Shown here in pieces: positions 1 to 8,546 of a stretch of DNA of 64,000 nt; positions within the stretch are counted from its first letter, which is position 1; the number at the start of each line of letters is the position of its first letter. A program made the translations under genes and the position numbers. The notes under the pieces were generated by a model. The model saw only the letters and a program-made list of their open reading frames with translations, did no database searches and had not been told where the DNA came from. Source of the DNA: Methylobacterium mesophilicum SR1.6/6 (GTDB taxonomy: Bacteria; Pseudomonadota; Alphaproteobacteria; Rhizobiales; Beijerinckiaceae); the NCBI RefSeq assembly GCF_000364445.2, contig NZ_CP043538.1:5537447-5601446 (forward strand). Reading direction: 5' to 3'.

Positions 1-2
1 GT

Positions 3-116
3 TTGGGCGGCCCCCACGCGCTCGCGGTCAACGCGCTCCTCGGCTTCCCCATGCCCATGGGCACCTCGGCGTTCCTGCTCTGCAGGCACGTCGGCCGCCC
101 GGTCGCTGTCGCCTGA
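3..116 (+). CDS. C-terminal end of an unidentified protein (partial)
   Basis: A reading frame open from the left edge of the window ends at a TGA at 114-116, nine bases before the exosortase ATG. The 37 visible residues include a hydrophobic stretch (LLGFPMPMGTSAFLLC), so this may be the last membrane segment of an integral protein. The tight spacing to the next gene and the same strand suggest an operon with the exosortase-family gene. Too little is visible to name a family, and a chance frame cannot be excluded because the start lies outside the window. Confidence 0.45.
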   Translation: MGGPHALAVNALLGFPMPMGTSAFLLCRHVGRPVAVA

Positions 117-125
117 GGTCTCGCC

Positions 126-1016
126 ATGGCCCGCTCCGTCGCGCGGCGCGGGAGAGGACTGCGCGCCACGATCGCGCTGCTCATCCCGCGCAACCTACCC
201 ATTCACGCCGCCAGCTGGATCCTGCTGGTTTTCTCCTGCGGCACGGCGATCTCCGCCGCGCTACAGCGGATGTTGCTGGAACCCGATCCCGGCGCCCAGC
301 GGCTGATCGAGCTCGACCTCGGTGAGCTGTTCGCCACCGCCGCCGTAATCGCGCTCATCCTCACCGCGCCGCGCTCGAGACCGGCCCTGACACCGGTCGA
401 TCTCGCCATCCTGGCGGTGTCCGCCCTGGCCTGGACACTCCCCGAGGCGCATGCGGTCTACGCCGGCATGACGCTGGCCGCGGCATGGCTCATCACGCAG
501 CGGTCCCGCGACCGCCTGATGACCGATGTCGCCCAGATCTGGCTGGCCCTGTCCCTCTGCGAGTTGTGGAGCAAACTCGCCTTCAAGCTATTTTACCACG
601 CCATCGAGCCGTTCGAGGTCGCCGTCATGGCCTGGATCGGGCGTCTGGCCTTTCCCAACCTGCACGCGACGGGCGTGTACCTCAGCACCCGTCCTGACTG
701 GACGATCGTCATGCTGGAGGGCTGCTCGGCCTTCCACAACCTGTCGCTGGCCGCCCTGATCTGGCTGTGCGTGCTCAAGATCGCCGGACGACGGGCGGAT
801 CCGGGCGCGTTCGGAGCCCTCGCGGTGAGTGCCGTCCTGGTCGTAGCGATCAATATTGCCCGGATCCTGGCCATGCTGCCGTCGCCCGTGGCCTATCACT
901 ATTGGCACGATGGGACCGGTTCGGTCCTCGTCGCACTCGCGTCGGCGGCCGCCTCGGTCCTGCCGATCGTCCTGCAGCTCGAGAGAACGCCGTGTCCAGC
1001 CACTCCGCGCGCCTGA
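126..1016 (+). CDS. exosortase/archaeosortase-family integral membrane protein
   Basis: This 296-residue protein has about seven to eight hydrophobic segments and carries the three signature residues of the exosortase family late in the chain: Cys200 in LEGCSAFHN, Arg246 in NIARIL, and His261 in WHDGTG (HxxxG). Exosortases are membrane cysteine proteases/transpeptidases that process C-terminal sorting tails (PEP-CTERM type) of surface proteins, usually within extracellular polysaccharide loci. The family assignment rests on the order and spacing of this triad; I cannot assign an Xrt subtype. No protein with a recognisable PEP-CTERM-like tail is encoded in the window, so its substrate is unknown. 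The next gene overlaps its 3' end by 25 bases, which suggests translational coupling. Confidence 0.8.
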   Translation: MARSVARRGRGLRATIALLIPRNLPIHAASWILLVFSCGTAISAALQRMLLEPDPGAQRLIELDLGELFATAAVIALILTAPRSRPALTPVDLAILAVSALAWTLPEAHAVYAGMTLAAAWLITQRSRDRLMTDVAQIWLALSLCELWSKLAFKLFYHAIEPFEVAVMAWIGRLAFPNLHATGVYLSTRPDWTIVMLEGCSAFHNLSLAALIWLCVLKIAGRRADPGAFGALAVSAVLVVAINIARILAMLPSPVAYHYWHDGTGSVLVALASAAASVLPIVLQLERTPCPATPRA

Positions 1017-1534
1017 GGACAGCGGATCGCGCGACTTTGATGGTCCTGTGCCTGCTGCTCCTCGCGTCGGTCTCGGCCCGGATCGTCGCGTACCGATCCG
1101 CAGCCTCGGACTCCGATGCCAACACCGTTACGATCGCGCCGGGTGAACGGTTGGCCCTGCCACTCCACCACGCCGGTCGCCGTCTGCTCCGGATCGCCGC
1201 GTGCCCGACACCCGTGCTGGTCGATTTCGTCGAGCCATCGCCGCACGGCAGAGACACGTCCCTGATGGCCTCGCCCGATCCGAGCGACCGCACCACCTTC
1301 GTCTATCGCGGCTGGACGCTGGCCGGGCCTCGCGCCGTGATGAAGCTGAGCATGCTGTACTTCATGTACCGGGCGGGCGCCGTCCTCGGCGTCAGCGGGC
1401 CTTTCGCCGGGGACGAGCGGGCCGTGAAGCTCGTCGTTCCAGGGACGTGCGACGCAGCGCCGGGCGCAATCCTGTCCGCCCTGTACGACGATCTGCAGCC
1501 CTTGCTCCAAGGTCGCGGCACCGGTGCGCCGTGA
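992..1534 (+). CDS. small membrane-anchored protein coupled to the exosortase
   Basis: I place the start at the GTG at 992, inside the exosortase 3' end, giving 180 residues. A longer upstream frame exists but is shadowed by the exosortase. The N-terminus has one hydrophobic segment (about residues 14-30, LMVLCLLLLASVSARI), followed by a soluble, presumably periplasmic domain with two Cys (in AACPTP and GTCDAA) that could form a disulfide. Exosortase loci often carry a small single-pass partner such as an EpsI-domain protein, and the position fits such a role. I do not recognise a clear EpsI signature, so the function is unassigned. Confidence 0.65.
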   Translation: MSSHSARLRTADRATLMVLCLLLLASVSARIVAYRSAASDSDANTVTIAPGERLALPLHHAGRRLLRIAACPTPVLVDFVEPSPHGRDTSLMASPDPSDRTTFVYRGWTLAGPRAVMKLSMLYFMYRAGAVLGVSGPFAGDERAVKLVVPGTCDAAPGAILSALYDDLQPLLQGRGTGAP

Positions 1535-1823
1535 TCGGTCTCCGACAAAGGGTGGCGTGTCGGGGGTGGCGGCCGGATCGGCCAACGCTCCTGCTGCCAT
1601 GACGGCTGCGGGCCCGCCGGGACAGCCGTTCCTCGGCTTGCACCCGCAGGAGCGACCGCAGGCACCTTCACACGGGCGACGCGCGCGGAAAAATCCCGGC
1701 CGGACGTAACCGCCGCCCGTCGACGGCGAAGCTTCGGGTTGTGCGCGTTGTGTCGGCCTCACTAGAAGGTGGGTTGATCGACCTCGTCCCGTTCATGGGA
1801 CTGGCGCAGCCGAGAGGATCCAC

Positions 1824-2816
1824 ATGCTGTTGACGCGATTTGGGTGCGCCGTGACGCTGAGCGCCACCCTGGCCCTGGCGGCCGGAGTTCCGGCCGCGGC
1901 CCAGGAGGCCTCCACGGCGGAGCAGACCATCGACGTGATGAACACGCTGTTCGGCAAGCATCCGGGGGCGCGCGCCAACCATGCCAAGGGCGTGGTCGCC
2001 GAGGGCAGCTTCACCCCGTCGGCGGAGGCTGCCCGGATCAGCAAGGCCTCCCTGTTCAAAGGCCCCGCAGTGCCCGTGACGATCCGGTTCTCGGACGCCA
2101 CCGGCGTGCCGACGATCCCGGATGGTTCGGCCAATGCTAATCCGCACGGGATGGCGCTGAAGTTCAAGCTCAGCGACGGCTCGGACATGGATGTCGTCAC
2201 CAACGCGCTGAAATACTTCCCGGTCGCCACCGGCGAAGAGTTCCGCGACCTCCTGAAGGCGGTCGCCGACAGCGGCCCGAACGCGGCCCACCCGACCGCT
2301 CTGGAGCGCTTCGCCTCGGCCCATCCGGCCGCCGCCACGGCGGGCGGCACGGCCAAGACTCCGTCGAGCCTCGCCCGGCAGACCTATAACGGCGTCAACG
2401 CCTTCATTTTCGTGGATGCGGCGGGCAAGCGTCAACCGTTCCGCTTCCGGATCGAGCCGGTGCAGGGCGAGGAGATCCTGTCGTCCGAGGACGCGGCCAA
2501 ACGCGATCCGAACTACCTGATGACCGAGATCGGCCCACGCATTGCGAAGGAGCCGGCCAAGTTCCGCATCCTGGCGCAGCTCGCTGAGCCGGGCGATCCG
2601 ACCAATGACGCCACCAAGCCCTGGCCGGACGACCGCAAAACTATCGATCTCGGCACGCTAACGGTGAGCAAGGCGGTTCCGGACAGCGCCGAGGCCGAGA
2701 AAGCCCTGTTGTTCATGCCGAACAACCTGACCGACGGTATCGAGGTGTCGGATGACCCGCTGATCGACGCCCGCGTCCAGGCCTACGCGGTCTCGTTCAG
2801 CCGGCGCTCGCAGTAG
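1824..2816 (+). CDS. periplasmic catalase-family haem peroxidase
   Basis: The 330-residue protein starts with a typical Sec signal peptide (cleavage likely after PAAAQ, residue 27). His53 in RANHAKG matches the distal catalytic His of catalases, and near the C-terminus DARVQAY supplies the proximal Arg317-xxx-Tyr321 haem ligand. It is shorter than classical monofunctional catalases (about 480 or more) and fits the small catalase-related peroxidases (SrpA-like), which use peroxide to oxidise organic substrates in the periplasm. It stands alone with about 290 bases of non-coding DNA before it, in which I see no recognisable element. The substrate cannot be read from sequence. Confidence 0.88.
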   Translation: MLLTRFGCAVTLSATLALAAGVPAAAQEASTAEQTIDVMNTLFGKHPGARANHAKGVVAEGSFTPSAEAARISKASLFKGPAVPVTIRFSDATGVPTIPDGSANANPHGMALKFKLSDGSDMDVVTNALKYFPVATGEEFRDLLKAVADSGPNAAHPTALERFASAHPAAATAGGTAKTPSSLARQTYNGVNAFIFVDAAGKRQPFRFRIEPVQGEEILSSEDAAKRDPNYLMTEIGPRIAKEPAKFRILAQLAEPGDPTNDATKPWPDDRKTIDLGTLTVSKAVPDSAEAEKALLFMPNNLTDGIEVSDDPLIDARVQAYAVSFSRRSQ

Positions 2817-2834
2817 CGCGGCCAGTCGGGCGTC

Positions 2835-3113
2835 TCAGCGGGTGATGCCGGCCGCCGGGGCGGAGGACGGCTTCGCGTCGCCGGTCCGCGCCTGGCCGTC
2901 GCCGGTGCGGGCCCCGTCCCTGACGGCTCCCGTACCGGTCAGGCCACCCGCTCCCACGCTGGTGGTCGATGCGCCGTCATTTTTGCGGGCACCGGTCGAC
3001 GGCGCCTTTCCCTTGCCGTCCGTCGCGTCCGCGGCCCCGGTCGCGCAGGTCAGGAGCGCCGCCGCGAACAGGATCGTGCGATGGGATTGCCTCACGGGAC
3101 CTCCACGGTTCAT
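2835..3113 (-). CDS. small secreted low-complexity protein
   Basis: This encodes 92 residues: a signal peptide (hydrophobic core TILFAAALLTCATGAADA) followed by a Gly/Ala/Thr/Lys-rich tail without predicted fold. The frame ends 18 bases past the convergent catalase-like gene. The alternating GTG, GDG and TGD composition suggests an unstructured exported protein. No family is recognised. It has a plausible export signal and start, but low complexity at this GC content means it could be spurious. Confidence 0.5.
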   Translation of the reverse strand: MNRGGPVRQSHRTILFAAALLTCATGAADATDGKGKAPSTGARKNDGASTTSVGAGGLTGTGAVRDGARTGDGQARTGDAKPSSAPAAGITR

Positions 3114-3198
3114 GCCGAGCCCCGCCTTGCTGGGCCCCTCGGACCAACCGGGTGCGCTCGGGCGCGTTCCCCCGCGATGTCGGCCGCGACCCGGGCGT

Positions 3199-3894
3199 CT
3201 ATCGCCGTTGTGCGGCCGCCTCGCCTCCGCGGCTGAGCCGCAGGAGCAGGGTGCTCAGGCGGTACGCACAGGCTTCCGTACTGCAATCCTCCGTGGCGAT
3301 CGTCAGGTCCGGGCTTTCCGGTGCCTCGTAGGGGGCCGAGACTCCGGTGAATCCCGGGATCCGGCCGGCGCGGGCCAGCCGATACAGCCCCTTCTGGTCG
3401 CGCGCCTCGCACAGGCCGAGCGGCGTGTCGACGAACACCTCCAAGAACGGGATGTCGCCGGCGATCCGCCGGGCGACCGCCCGGTCGGCGCGGTAGGGTG
3501 AGATCAGCGACACGATCACCACCGAGCCCGACTCCGCCATCAGCCGCGCCACCTCGGCGGTGCGCCGGACATTCTCCGACCGGTCCGCGTGGGTGAAGGT
3601 CAGGTCGGCGTTGAGGCCGTGGCGCAGGTTGTCACCGTCGAGGACGGCGCTGTGCCGGCCGTTCGCGACAAGCGTCCGGTCGGCCGCGACCGCGATGGTC
3701 GACTTCCCGGCCCCCGACAAGCCCGTCAGCCAGGCGATCACCGGCCTCTGGCCGAGACGCACCCAACGCTCCTCCCGGGGCTGAAGGCTGTGCCATGTGA
3801 CGCCGGTCGGGATCTTCGGTACGGCACCCGCATCCACCATCTGAGGCTCAGGCCGCGCAAGCCGGCCCTGTTCGGAAAAGCATCGCATCGTCAA
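3199..3894 (-). CDS. cysC: adenylyl-sulfate (APS) kinase
   Basis: The protein phosphorylates adenosine 5'-phosphosulfate with ATP to give PAPS, the sulfate donor. It carries the P-loop GLSGAGKS (residues 58-65), the APS-binding stretch DGDNLRHGLN (87-96), and the family's FVDTPL...CEARD and GFTGVSAPYEAP motifs. The length of 231 fits a stand-alone CysC. The first codon is TTG, 8 bases after a good GGAGG; ATG codons at 3888 and 3840 are alternatives. It lies 18 bases downstream of the sulfotransferase on the same strand, and no cysDN or cysH is nearby, so it probably supplies PAPS for sulfation rather than sulfur assimilation. Confidence 0.93.
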   Translation of the reverse strand: MTMRCFSEQGRLARPEPQMVDAGAVPKIPTGVTWHSLQPREERWVRLGQRPVIAWLTGLSGAGKSTIAVAADRTLVANGRHSAVLDGDNLRHGLNADLTFTHADRSENVRRTAEVARLMAESGSVVIVSLISPYRADRAVARRIAGDIPFLEVFVDTPLGLCEARDQKGLYRLARAGRIPGFTGVSAPYEAPESPDLTIATEDCSTEACAYRLSTLLLRLSRGGEAAAQRR

Positions 3895-3912
3895 CGCCTT
3901 GCCCTCCTCGCC

Positions 3913-5034
3913 CTAGGGCACGCGCCAGACCGGCAGGCCGACCGCATCGCCGAGGCGCTCCTTGGCCTCCTCCAGGGCGTGGGCCGCACGGCGCCGCCAG
4001 GCGGGGGGCGCCCGGAAGGCGGCGTATGCCGTCGCCGCCGCCACCAGAGCGTCGACGGTCGCCTCCGTCTCCGGTGCGATCGGCCCCGCGGCGAGTTCGT
4101 TCGGAGGCGCGGCGGGGCCCGCCTCCACGACCGCGTCCCAGGAACGGCCCCAGCACGAGGCTGCGAAGCGCGCGTTCGAGTCCGCGTAGCGCGCGGCGAC
4201 CTCCGCCAGCCCGTCCGGGGCATCGCCGCGGAACCGCTCGCCGTCGAGTCCCCGCGCCCAGGCCCAGTCGTCGAGGAAATGGCCGAGCCGGCGCGGATGC
4301 CCCGCGACCTGACGGTGAACCCCGAGCCGGTACAGCCGGCGCGCGGCCTCGACCGCCACGGGGCCCGAGCTGCGGTTCGTGCGGTACTCGAGATCGGCTG
4401 GGCCGAGCAGCCGCGCTAGGCGCTCGCCGAGCCCGAGATCGTCGATCAGGCGCTTGAGCAGCGGCGCGTCGGAGGCCCGGTCCCGGAAGGGCACGGCCAC
4501 GACCCGACCTGCCGCGGCCCGCCGCCAGGGTTCCAGCCGGGCCGCGTAATCGTAGCGTCCGGAAGCGCCCTCGCCCCGCAGGAAGCCGCGGAAGGTGCGG
4601 CCCTCGACGACCACCTGCGTCCGCAGGGCGTAGGCCGAGGCCAGTTGCTCGACCTGCGGCTTGACCACGAGCACGGCCTCCATGGCGAATCCGTGCCGCG
4701 CGAAGATCGCGTGCAGGGTGTCGGGCACGCGCCAGTAGGGCCGCTGCACGGAGAAATCCTCGTAGGACAGGAGGACCGTATCCGCCCCGGTGGTGCCGAG
4801 GATCGCGTCGAGGCAGGCGAGGGCATCCCGGCGCTCGACCGTGGGGCGTCGCCGGTCGAGCGCCTGGCCGAGCCGGAAATGGTTGACGTCCTCGTGCCCC
4901 GGAGCTCCGGGAGACGCCAGCGTCGGGTAGCAGATCCCGACCGAATCGAGCCGCGGCCTCAGACGGGCCAGAACCTCCTGGAAGGACGTCGAGCCGGTTC
5001 GCGGCATACCGATATGGACGATGGCCCGTCGCAC
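3913..5034 (-). CDS. sulfotransferase-family protein
   Basis: Starting at the GTG at 5034 the protein begins MRRAIVHIGMPRTGSTSFQ, so the 5'-phosphosulfate-binding loop (GMPRTGSTS) sits at the N-terminus as in other sulfotransferases. A frame open to 5133 exists but the extra 33 residues look unlike coding sequence. Length is 373. The family transfers sulfate from PAPS to sugars or other hydroxyl groups. The acceptor is not predictable, but cysC directly downstream would make the donor and the exosortase locus next door hints at an extracellular polymer as target. The remainder of the protein shows no other recognised domain. Confidence 0.75.
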   Translation of the reverse strand: MRRAIVHIGMPRTGSTSFQEVLARLRPRLDSVGICYPTLASPGAPGHEDVNHFRLGQALDRRRPTVERRDALACLDAILGTTGADTVLLSYEDFSVQRPYWRVPDTLHAIFARHGFAMEAVLVVKPQVEQLASAYALRTQVVVEGRTFRGFLRGEGASGRYDYAARLEPWRRAAAGRVVAVPFRDRASDAPLLKRLIDDLGLGERLARLLGPADLEYRTNRSSGPVAVEAARRLYRLGVHRQVAGHPRRLGHFLDDWAWARGLDGERFRGDAPDGLAEVAARYADSNARFAASCWGRSWDAVVEAGPAAPPNELAAGPIAPETEATVDALVAAATAYAAFRAPPAWRRRAAHALEEAKERLGDAVGLPVWRVP

Positions 5035-5415
5035 CTGTGCTGTCGACCTCGCTGGACTTCGTGATTGCGGCAAGATCTCAGCCCAGCAGAACGCAGTCCA
5101 CGACCCCTCCGTGGACGCATATGCCTCGGGCAAGACTCAGCCAAATCCGTAATCACGGTCCGATCACGGCGACGCGATCAGAAATAGCCAAGCTCCGTTT
5201 CTGCTCTATTTCAGGATATGTGCGGGAATGCGGAGCGGCGCGGCGGGCTCTCGGGCCGGTGACCGGGTCAGACTCCGCTGCGCCGGCGCGGGCCTGGGAT
5301 GCGTTCCACGTCGCAGTGCGACGCGCGCTCCCCGATGCGGGGAGCGCGCCTGGGCAGGCCGCGTCCGCCGCATCTGCCTCCGGACGCGCGCTGTGCGGGT
5401 CCCGCCTCGCCCGTC
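5035..5415. other. gene-free stretch between sulfotransferase and metW
   Basis: About 380 bases lie between two minus-strand genes. Short frames here are not convincing. The stretch holds one strong hairpin (5323-5349, listed separately) near metW and must include the promoter for the sulfotransferase-cysC pair, but I see no clear -35/-10 match. Confidence 0.5.
5323..5349 (-). terminator. strong hairpin downstream of metW, probable terminator
   Basis: GCGCGCTCCCC and GGGGAGCGCGC form a perfect 11-bp stem around GATGC; the outer G-C of the loop can add a twelfth pair. It lies 67 bases beyond the metW stop on the minus strand. No U-tract follows, so it is not a textbook intrinsic terminator; it may end or protect the metX-metW transcript. 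Confidence 0.55.
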
Positions 5416-6114
5416 TTAGTTCTCGCTGCCCTCGCGCCGGAGCAGGAACACCCCCTGGGCGCCGAACAGGTTCCAGACCCACCAGGGCATCGAGAACCGC
5501 ATCGGCCGGCCGCGGGCGTCGAGCGCCGTGGCGTGTTCGATGCGGGCGCCGATCAGGCGGCAGAGGCCGACGAAGTCGCGGATCGTGCAATGGTGGATGT
5601 TAGGTGTCTCCCACCACGCATCCGGCATGATCTCGGTGATCGGCATCCGCCCGCGGAAGGCCAGCTCGGAGCGCACCCGCCAATGCCCGAAATTCGGGAA
5701 TGAGATGATTACCTGCCGCCCGATGCGCAACAGGTGTTCCAGCACGATCCGGGGGTTGCGGGTTGCCTGGATGGTCTGGGACAGGACCACCACGTCGAAG
5801 GCCCCGTCCGGGTAATTGGCGAGGTCGGTGTCAGCGTCGCCCTGAATCACCGAGAGGCCCCGGGCGAGGCAGGCATTGACCCCTTCGCGGGATAATTCGA
5901 TCCCGCGCCCGTCGATGCCGCGGCGGTCGCGCAGCAGGGCCAGCAGCGAGCCGTCACCGCAGCCGATGTCGAGGACCCGGGCACCCGCCGGGACGAGGCC
6001 CAGCACGACGAGGTGATCGACGCGGGCGCCGTTCTCCTCGGCCGTGTGGGGGAGGGCGTCAGCGCTCTCCCAGGGCGCCCCGTGGGCGGTTTTGCCCAGC
6101 ATCGAGCCGCTCAC
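5416..6114 (-). CDS. metW: methionine biosynthesis protein MetW
   Basis: The 232-residue protein has a class I methyltransferase-like fold: motif [13 protein letters not shown] at about residues 47-58, an acidic strand-2 end (GRGIELS), and the MetW-specific stretches [16 protein letters not shown] and ETPNIHHC. MetW is needed together with MetX for homoserine acylation in many proteobacteria; in some lineages it activates MetX. Its ATG overlaps the metX stop by four bases (ATGA), so the two are translationally coupled. Downstream is a strong hairpin. Confidence 0.95.
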   Translation of the reverse strand: MSGSMLGKTAHGAPWESADALPHTAEENGARVDHLVVLGLVPAGARVLDIGCGDGSLLALLRDRRGIDGRGIELSREGVNACLARGLSVIQGDADTDLANYPDGAFDVVVLSQTIQATRNPRIVLEHLLRIGRQVIISFPNFGHWRVRSELAFRGRMPITEIMPDAWWETPNIHHCTIRDFVGLCRLIGARIEHATALDARGRPMRFSMPWWVWNLFGAQGVFLLRREGSEN

Positions 6115-7316
6115 AGGCCGCGTGCCCGTGCCGCGGCGTCGATGAAACCGCGGGCCGCAGAGAACATCGCCGGCTCGTCGAGCAGGAAAGCGTCGTGGCC
6201 CTTGTCGCTCTCGACCTCCACGAAGGCCACCGGCGCCGCGGCCGCGTTGAGAGCGTGCACGATCGCCCGGGAATCGCGCGTCGGGAACAGCCAGTCCGAC
6301 GTGAACGAAATCACGCAGAAGCGGGTCTTCGTACCCCGGAAGGCGTTGGCGAGCACGCCGCCATGGTCCTCGGCGAGGTCGAAATAGTCCATCGCTCGGG
6401 TCAGGTAGAGGTAGGCGTTGGCGTCGAACCGCTCGACGAAGCTCAGGCCCTGGTGGCGCAGGTAGCTCTCGATCTGAAAATCCGCGTTGAACGAGAAAGT
6501 CGGCGCCGTGCCGTCCTGGAAACGCCGGCCGAACTTCCGGTGCAGAGCGGGCTCCGACAGATAGGTGATGTGCGCGCCCATCCGGGCGACGCCGAGCCCC
6601 TTGGCGGGACGCGTGCCGGCCTCGAGGTAGCGCCCGTCCGCCCAGGCGGGATCCGCCATGATCGCCTGCCGGCCGACCTCGTGGAACGCGATGTTCTGCG
6701 CGGAATGGCGGGCGCCGGTGGCGATCGGCATCGCGGCGAAGACGCGCTCAGGATAGAGCGCCGCCCATTGCAGCACTTGCATCCCGCCCATCGAGCCGCC
6801 GATGCACAGGAACAGGTCCCGGATACCGAGATGCTCGAGCAGCATCGCCTGGGCCCGGACCATGTCGCGGATCGTCACCAGCGGGAAGTTCAGTCCGTAG
6901 GGTCGCCCCGACGCCGGGTCGATCGAGGCCGGGCCGGTGGAGCCCATACAGGAGCCGATGACGTTCGAGCAGACCACGAAGTAGCGGTCCGTATCGATCG
7001 GCTTGCCGGGGCCGACCAGGGTCTCCCACCAGCCGGGCTTGCCGGTGACCGGATGGGTGTGGGCGAAGTACTGGTCGCCGGTGAGCGCGTGGCAGATCAG
7101 CACCGCGTTCGAGCGCGCGGCGTTGAGGGTGCCGGCGGTCTGGTAGGCGATCTGGAAGGGGGCGAGTTCGACCCCTGCATCCGTGAGGAGCGGCGTGTCG
7201 GCGGCGAAGTGGGCGACCGGGCTCTTCGGGTCGAGCGCCTGCGAGCGCTCGGGCACAGTCCGGGCGGGCGCGTCGGTCGGGTCCGGCCGAAGGGCCGTGT
7301 CCGGTTGGGTGTCCAT
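6111..7316 (-). CDS. metX: homoserine O-acyltransferase MetX
   Basis: MetX acylates L-homoserine in the first committed step of methionine synthesis. This 401-residue alpha/beta hydrolase shows the nucleophile elbow GGSMGGMQ (Ser about residue 173), the substrate loop [12 protein letters not shown], the acid in SDWLFP and the base in DKGHDAF. Annotation is usually homoserine O-acetyltransferase, but MetX enzymes can be succinyl-specific and sequence reading alone does not settle this. metW follows with a four-base overlap. I checked the 184-base leader for a SAM-II-type riboswitch and saw no convincing match. Confidence 0.95.
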   Translation of the reverse strand: MDTQPDTALRPDPTDAPARTVPERSQALDPKSPVAHFAADTPLLTDAGVELAPFQIAYQTAGTLNAARSNAVLICHALTGDQYFAHTHPVTGKPGWWETLVGPGKPIDTDRYFVVCSNVIGSCMGSTGPASIDPASGRPYGLNFPLVTIRDMVRAQAMLLEHLGIRDLFLCIGGSMGGMQVLQWAALYPERVFAAMPIATGARHSAQNIAFHEVGRQAIMADPAWADGRYLEAGTRPAKGLGVARMGAHITYLSEPALHRKFGRRFQDGTAPTFSFNADFQIESYLRHQGLSFVERFDANAYLYLTRAMDYFDLAEDHGGVLANAFRGTKTRFCVISFTSDWLFPTRDSRAIVHALNAAAAPVAFVEVESDKGHDAFLLDEPAMFSAARGFIDAAARARGL

Positions 7317-7500
7317 GGCGGGTCGTGACGACCGTGTATCCGATCGGAGCCGAACCGGGAGAGAAGGGAGGTCGCGTGACGCGCCGCACTCGCCCGACGC
7401 GGTCAGCGTCCGCGGAGGTAATGCGCGGGGCGCCGAGCGTCAACGCGCCACGTCCGCGGCTTCGTGAAGGAGGGACCTTTCCGCGCCGGCCCCGACCCGC

Positions 7501-7680
7501 TCACGCCAGCGGTGCGGCCATCACGGCAAGACCCAGCGCCGGAAGGCCGAGGGCGAGGGCTGCGCGGGCATCGAGCCGATCGGCGCGCACACCGCCACGC
7601 CAATGCCGGCTCGCCGCACTCTCGATGACCATGCCGGTCAGGACGAGTCCGCAGCCGATGAGGGCCTGTATCGAAACCAT
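7501..7680 (-). CDS. small two-helix membrane protein
   Basis: Fifty-nine residues from the ATG at 7680: a hydrophobic helix (about 4-20), a short basic loop with Arg residues (RHWRGGVRADR), and a second hydrophobic helix (about 39-58). A longer upstream frame exists but is Arg-rich and not credible. The gene at 7761-7928 encodes a protein of similar size and helix-loop-helix layout on the same strand, 80 bases upstream, suggesting a pair. No family recognised. Confidence 0.5.
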   Translation of the reverse strand: MVSIQALIGCGLVLTGMVIESAASRHWRGGVRADRLDARAALALGLPALGLAVMAAPLA

Positions 7681-7760
7681 AAACACCTCATCCAACCGGC
7701 CGCGTCGCCTGCGCAGCACCCGATCCGGCTGGGGAAATCCGTCCGGTGCCGGACGGTTCC

Positions 7761-7928
7761 TCAGCGGATCGCGGCCGCGCAGGCGACGAAGACCAGGGCT
7801 GCGCCGGCCGCCGTGATGCAGCCGTTCATCCACGGGGCAGCCTCGACGCGCCGGAGGCGGCAATCCGCGGCGACCGAGGTGAGGATCCCGGTCAAGAACA
7901 GGCTGCAGAGGATCAGGTCACCGGGCAT
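7761..7928 (-). CDS. small two-helix membrane protein
   Basis: Fifty-five residues from the ATG at 7928 (an upstream in-frame extension to 7991 adds a basic stretch without hydrophobic character). The order is a hydrophobic helix (LILCSLFLTGILTSVAA), a charged loop (DCRLRRVE), and a second helix (ITAAGAALVFVACAAAI). The layout matches that of its downstream neighbour. Function unknown; could be a membrane-stress or accessory peptide, but nothing in the sequence shows it. Confidence 0.5.
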   Translation of the reverse strand: MPGDLILCSLFLTGILTSVAADCRLRRVEAAPWMNGCITAAGAALVFVACAAAIR

Positions 7929-8061
7929 CGTCGATCCGCCAACGAGGATTCTGGGCGCGGCACGCCCGACGCGCCCCTTCTCCGGACTCAACAGGCCGAA
8001 ACGTGGCGAGTGCCCCGCGGCATTTGCGCGTCACCGTTTTGCCGCTGAGAGATCCTGCTGG

Positions 8062-8358
8062 TCAGAGCTTGGCTGGGGCTGGCCGCGTGTCGAAATCCTC
8101 CGGCCCCATGTCCAGCAGGTCGTTTGGCGTCTCGGTCCGGTCGTAGGCTTGGCTCGCCGCGGCCTCGATCACCGCTTGGTTGCGGGCGAACAGCTCCAGG
8201 GGCGCGAGTTCGGCCCCGCCGCCGAAGTGCTGGCGCAGCACGGGGATCGGAACGTCGATGCCGATCACCCGCTGGCCGTCGGTCATGGCGAAGCGGATCA
8301 GGGATTCGTTGGCGGGCAGGATGTGGGCGCCGCCGTCCAGATAGCGTTCGAGGGGCAT
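8062..8358 (-). CDS. DUF1488-like small protein
   Basis: Ninety-eight residues from the ATG at 8358, which has a good Shine-Dalgarno (GCGGAGGACG) in front; the longer frame upstream is low-complexity and was rejected. The segment LIRFAMTDGQRVIGIDVPIPVLRQHFG resembles the DUF1488 pattern (a two-stranded start with DG and an acidic C-terminal tail). No enzymatic motif is visible. It lies divergent to hisC with about 190 bases between the starts. The family call is tentative. Confidence 0.6.
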   Translation of the reverse strand: MPLERYLDGGAHILPANESLIRFAMTDGQRVIGIDVPIPVLRQHFGGGAELAPLELFARNQAVIEAAASQAYDRTETPNDLLDMGPEDFDTRPAPAKL

Positions 8359-8546
8359 GGGATCGTCCTCCGCAGTGAGGTGGGACGGGGAAGAAGTAGG
8401 GCGGCGCGGTCGCGCGGGGATGGATCGGGCGGACCGCTTCGCGGCGGATCCGCCGGCGCGTCCGGAGGGCCCGGGTTCACCGGCAAAGGAAATGCTGTAG
8501 ACGGGCGCGAGAATCCTCAAACCCGCCCATCCCGAGTCGCCCGCCC

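Noticed and set aside
1524..1709. 61-residue plus-strand frame after the exosortase partner
   Set aside because: No ribosome site or domain; low-complexity composition.
5153..5590. 145-residue minus-strand frame before the sulfotransferase
   Set aside because: It crosses the metW 3' end and the strong hairpin at 5323-5349, and lacks a start with a ribosome site and any motif.
7317..7500. SAM-II or similar riboswitch before metX
   Set aside because: Reading the minus-strand leader I found no match to the conserved core of SAM-II/SAM-V (no CACGTTAAA-like or CGCTAAA segment). A covariance search would be decisive.
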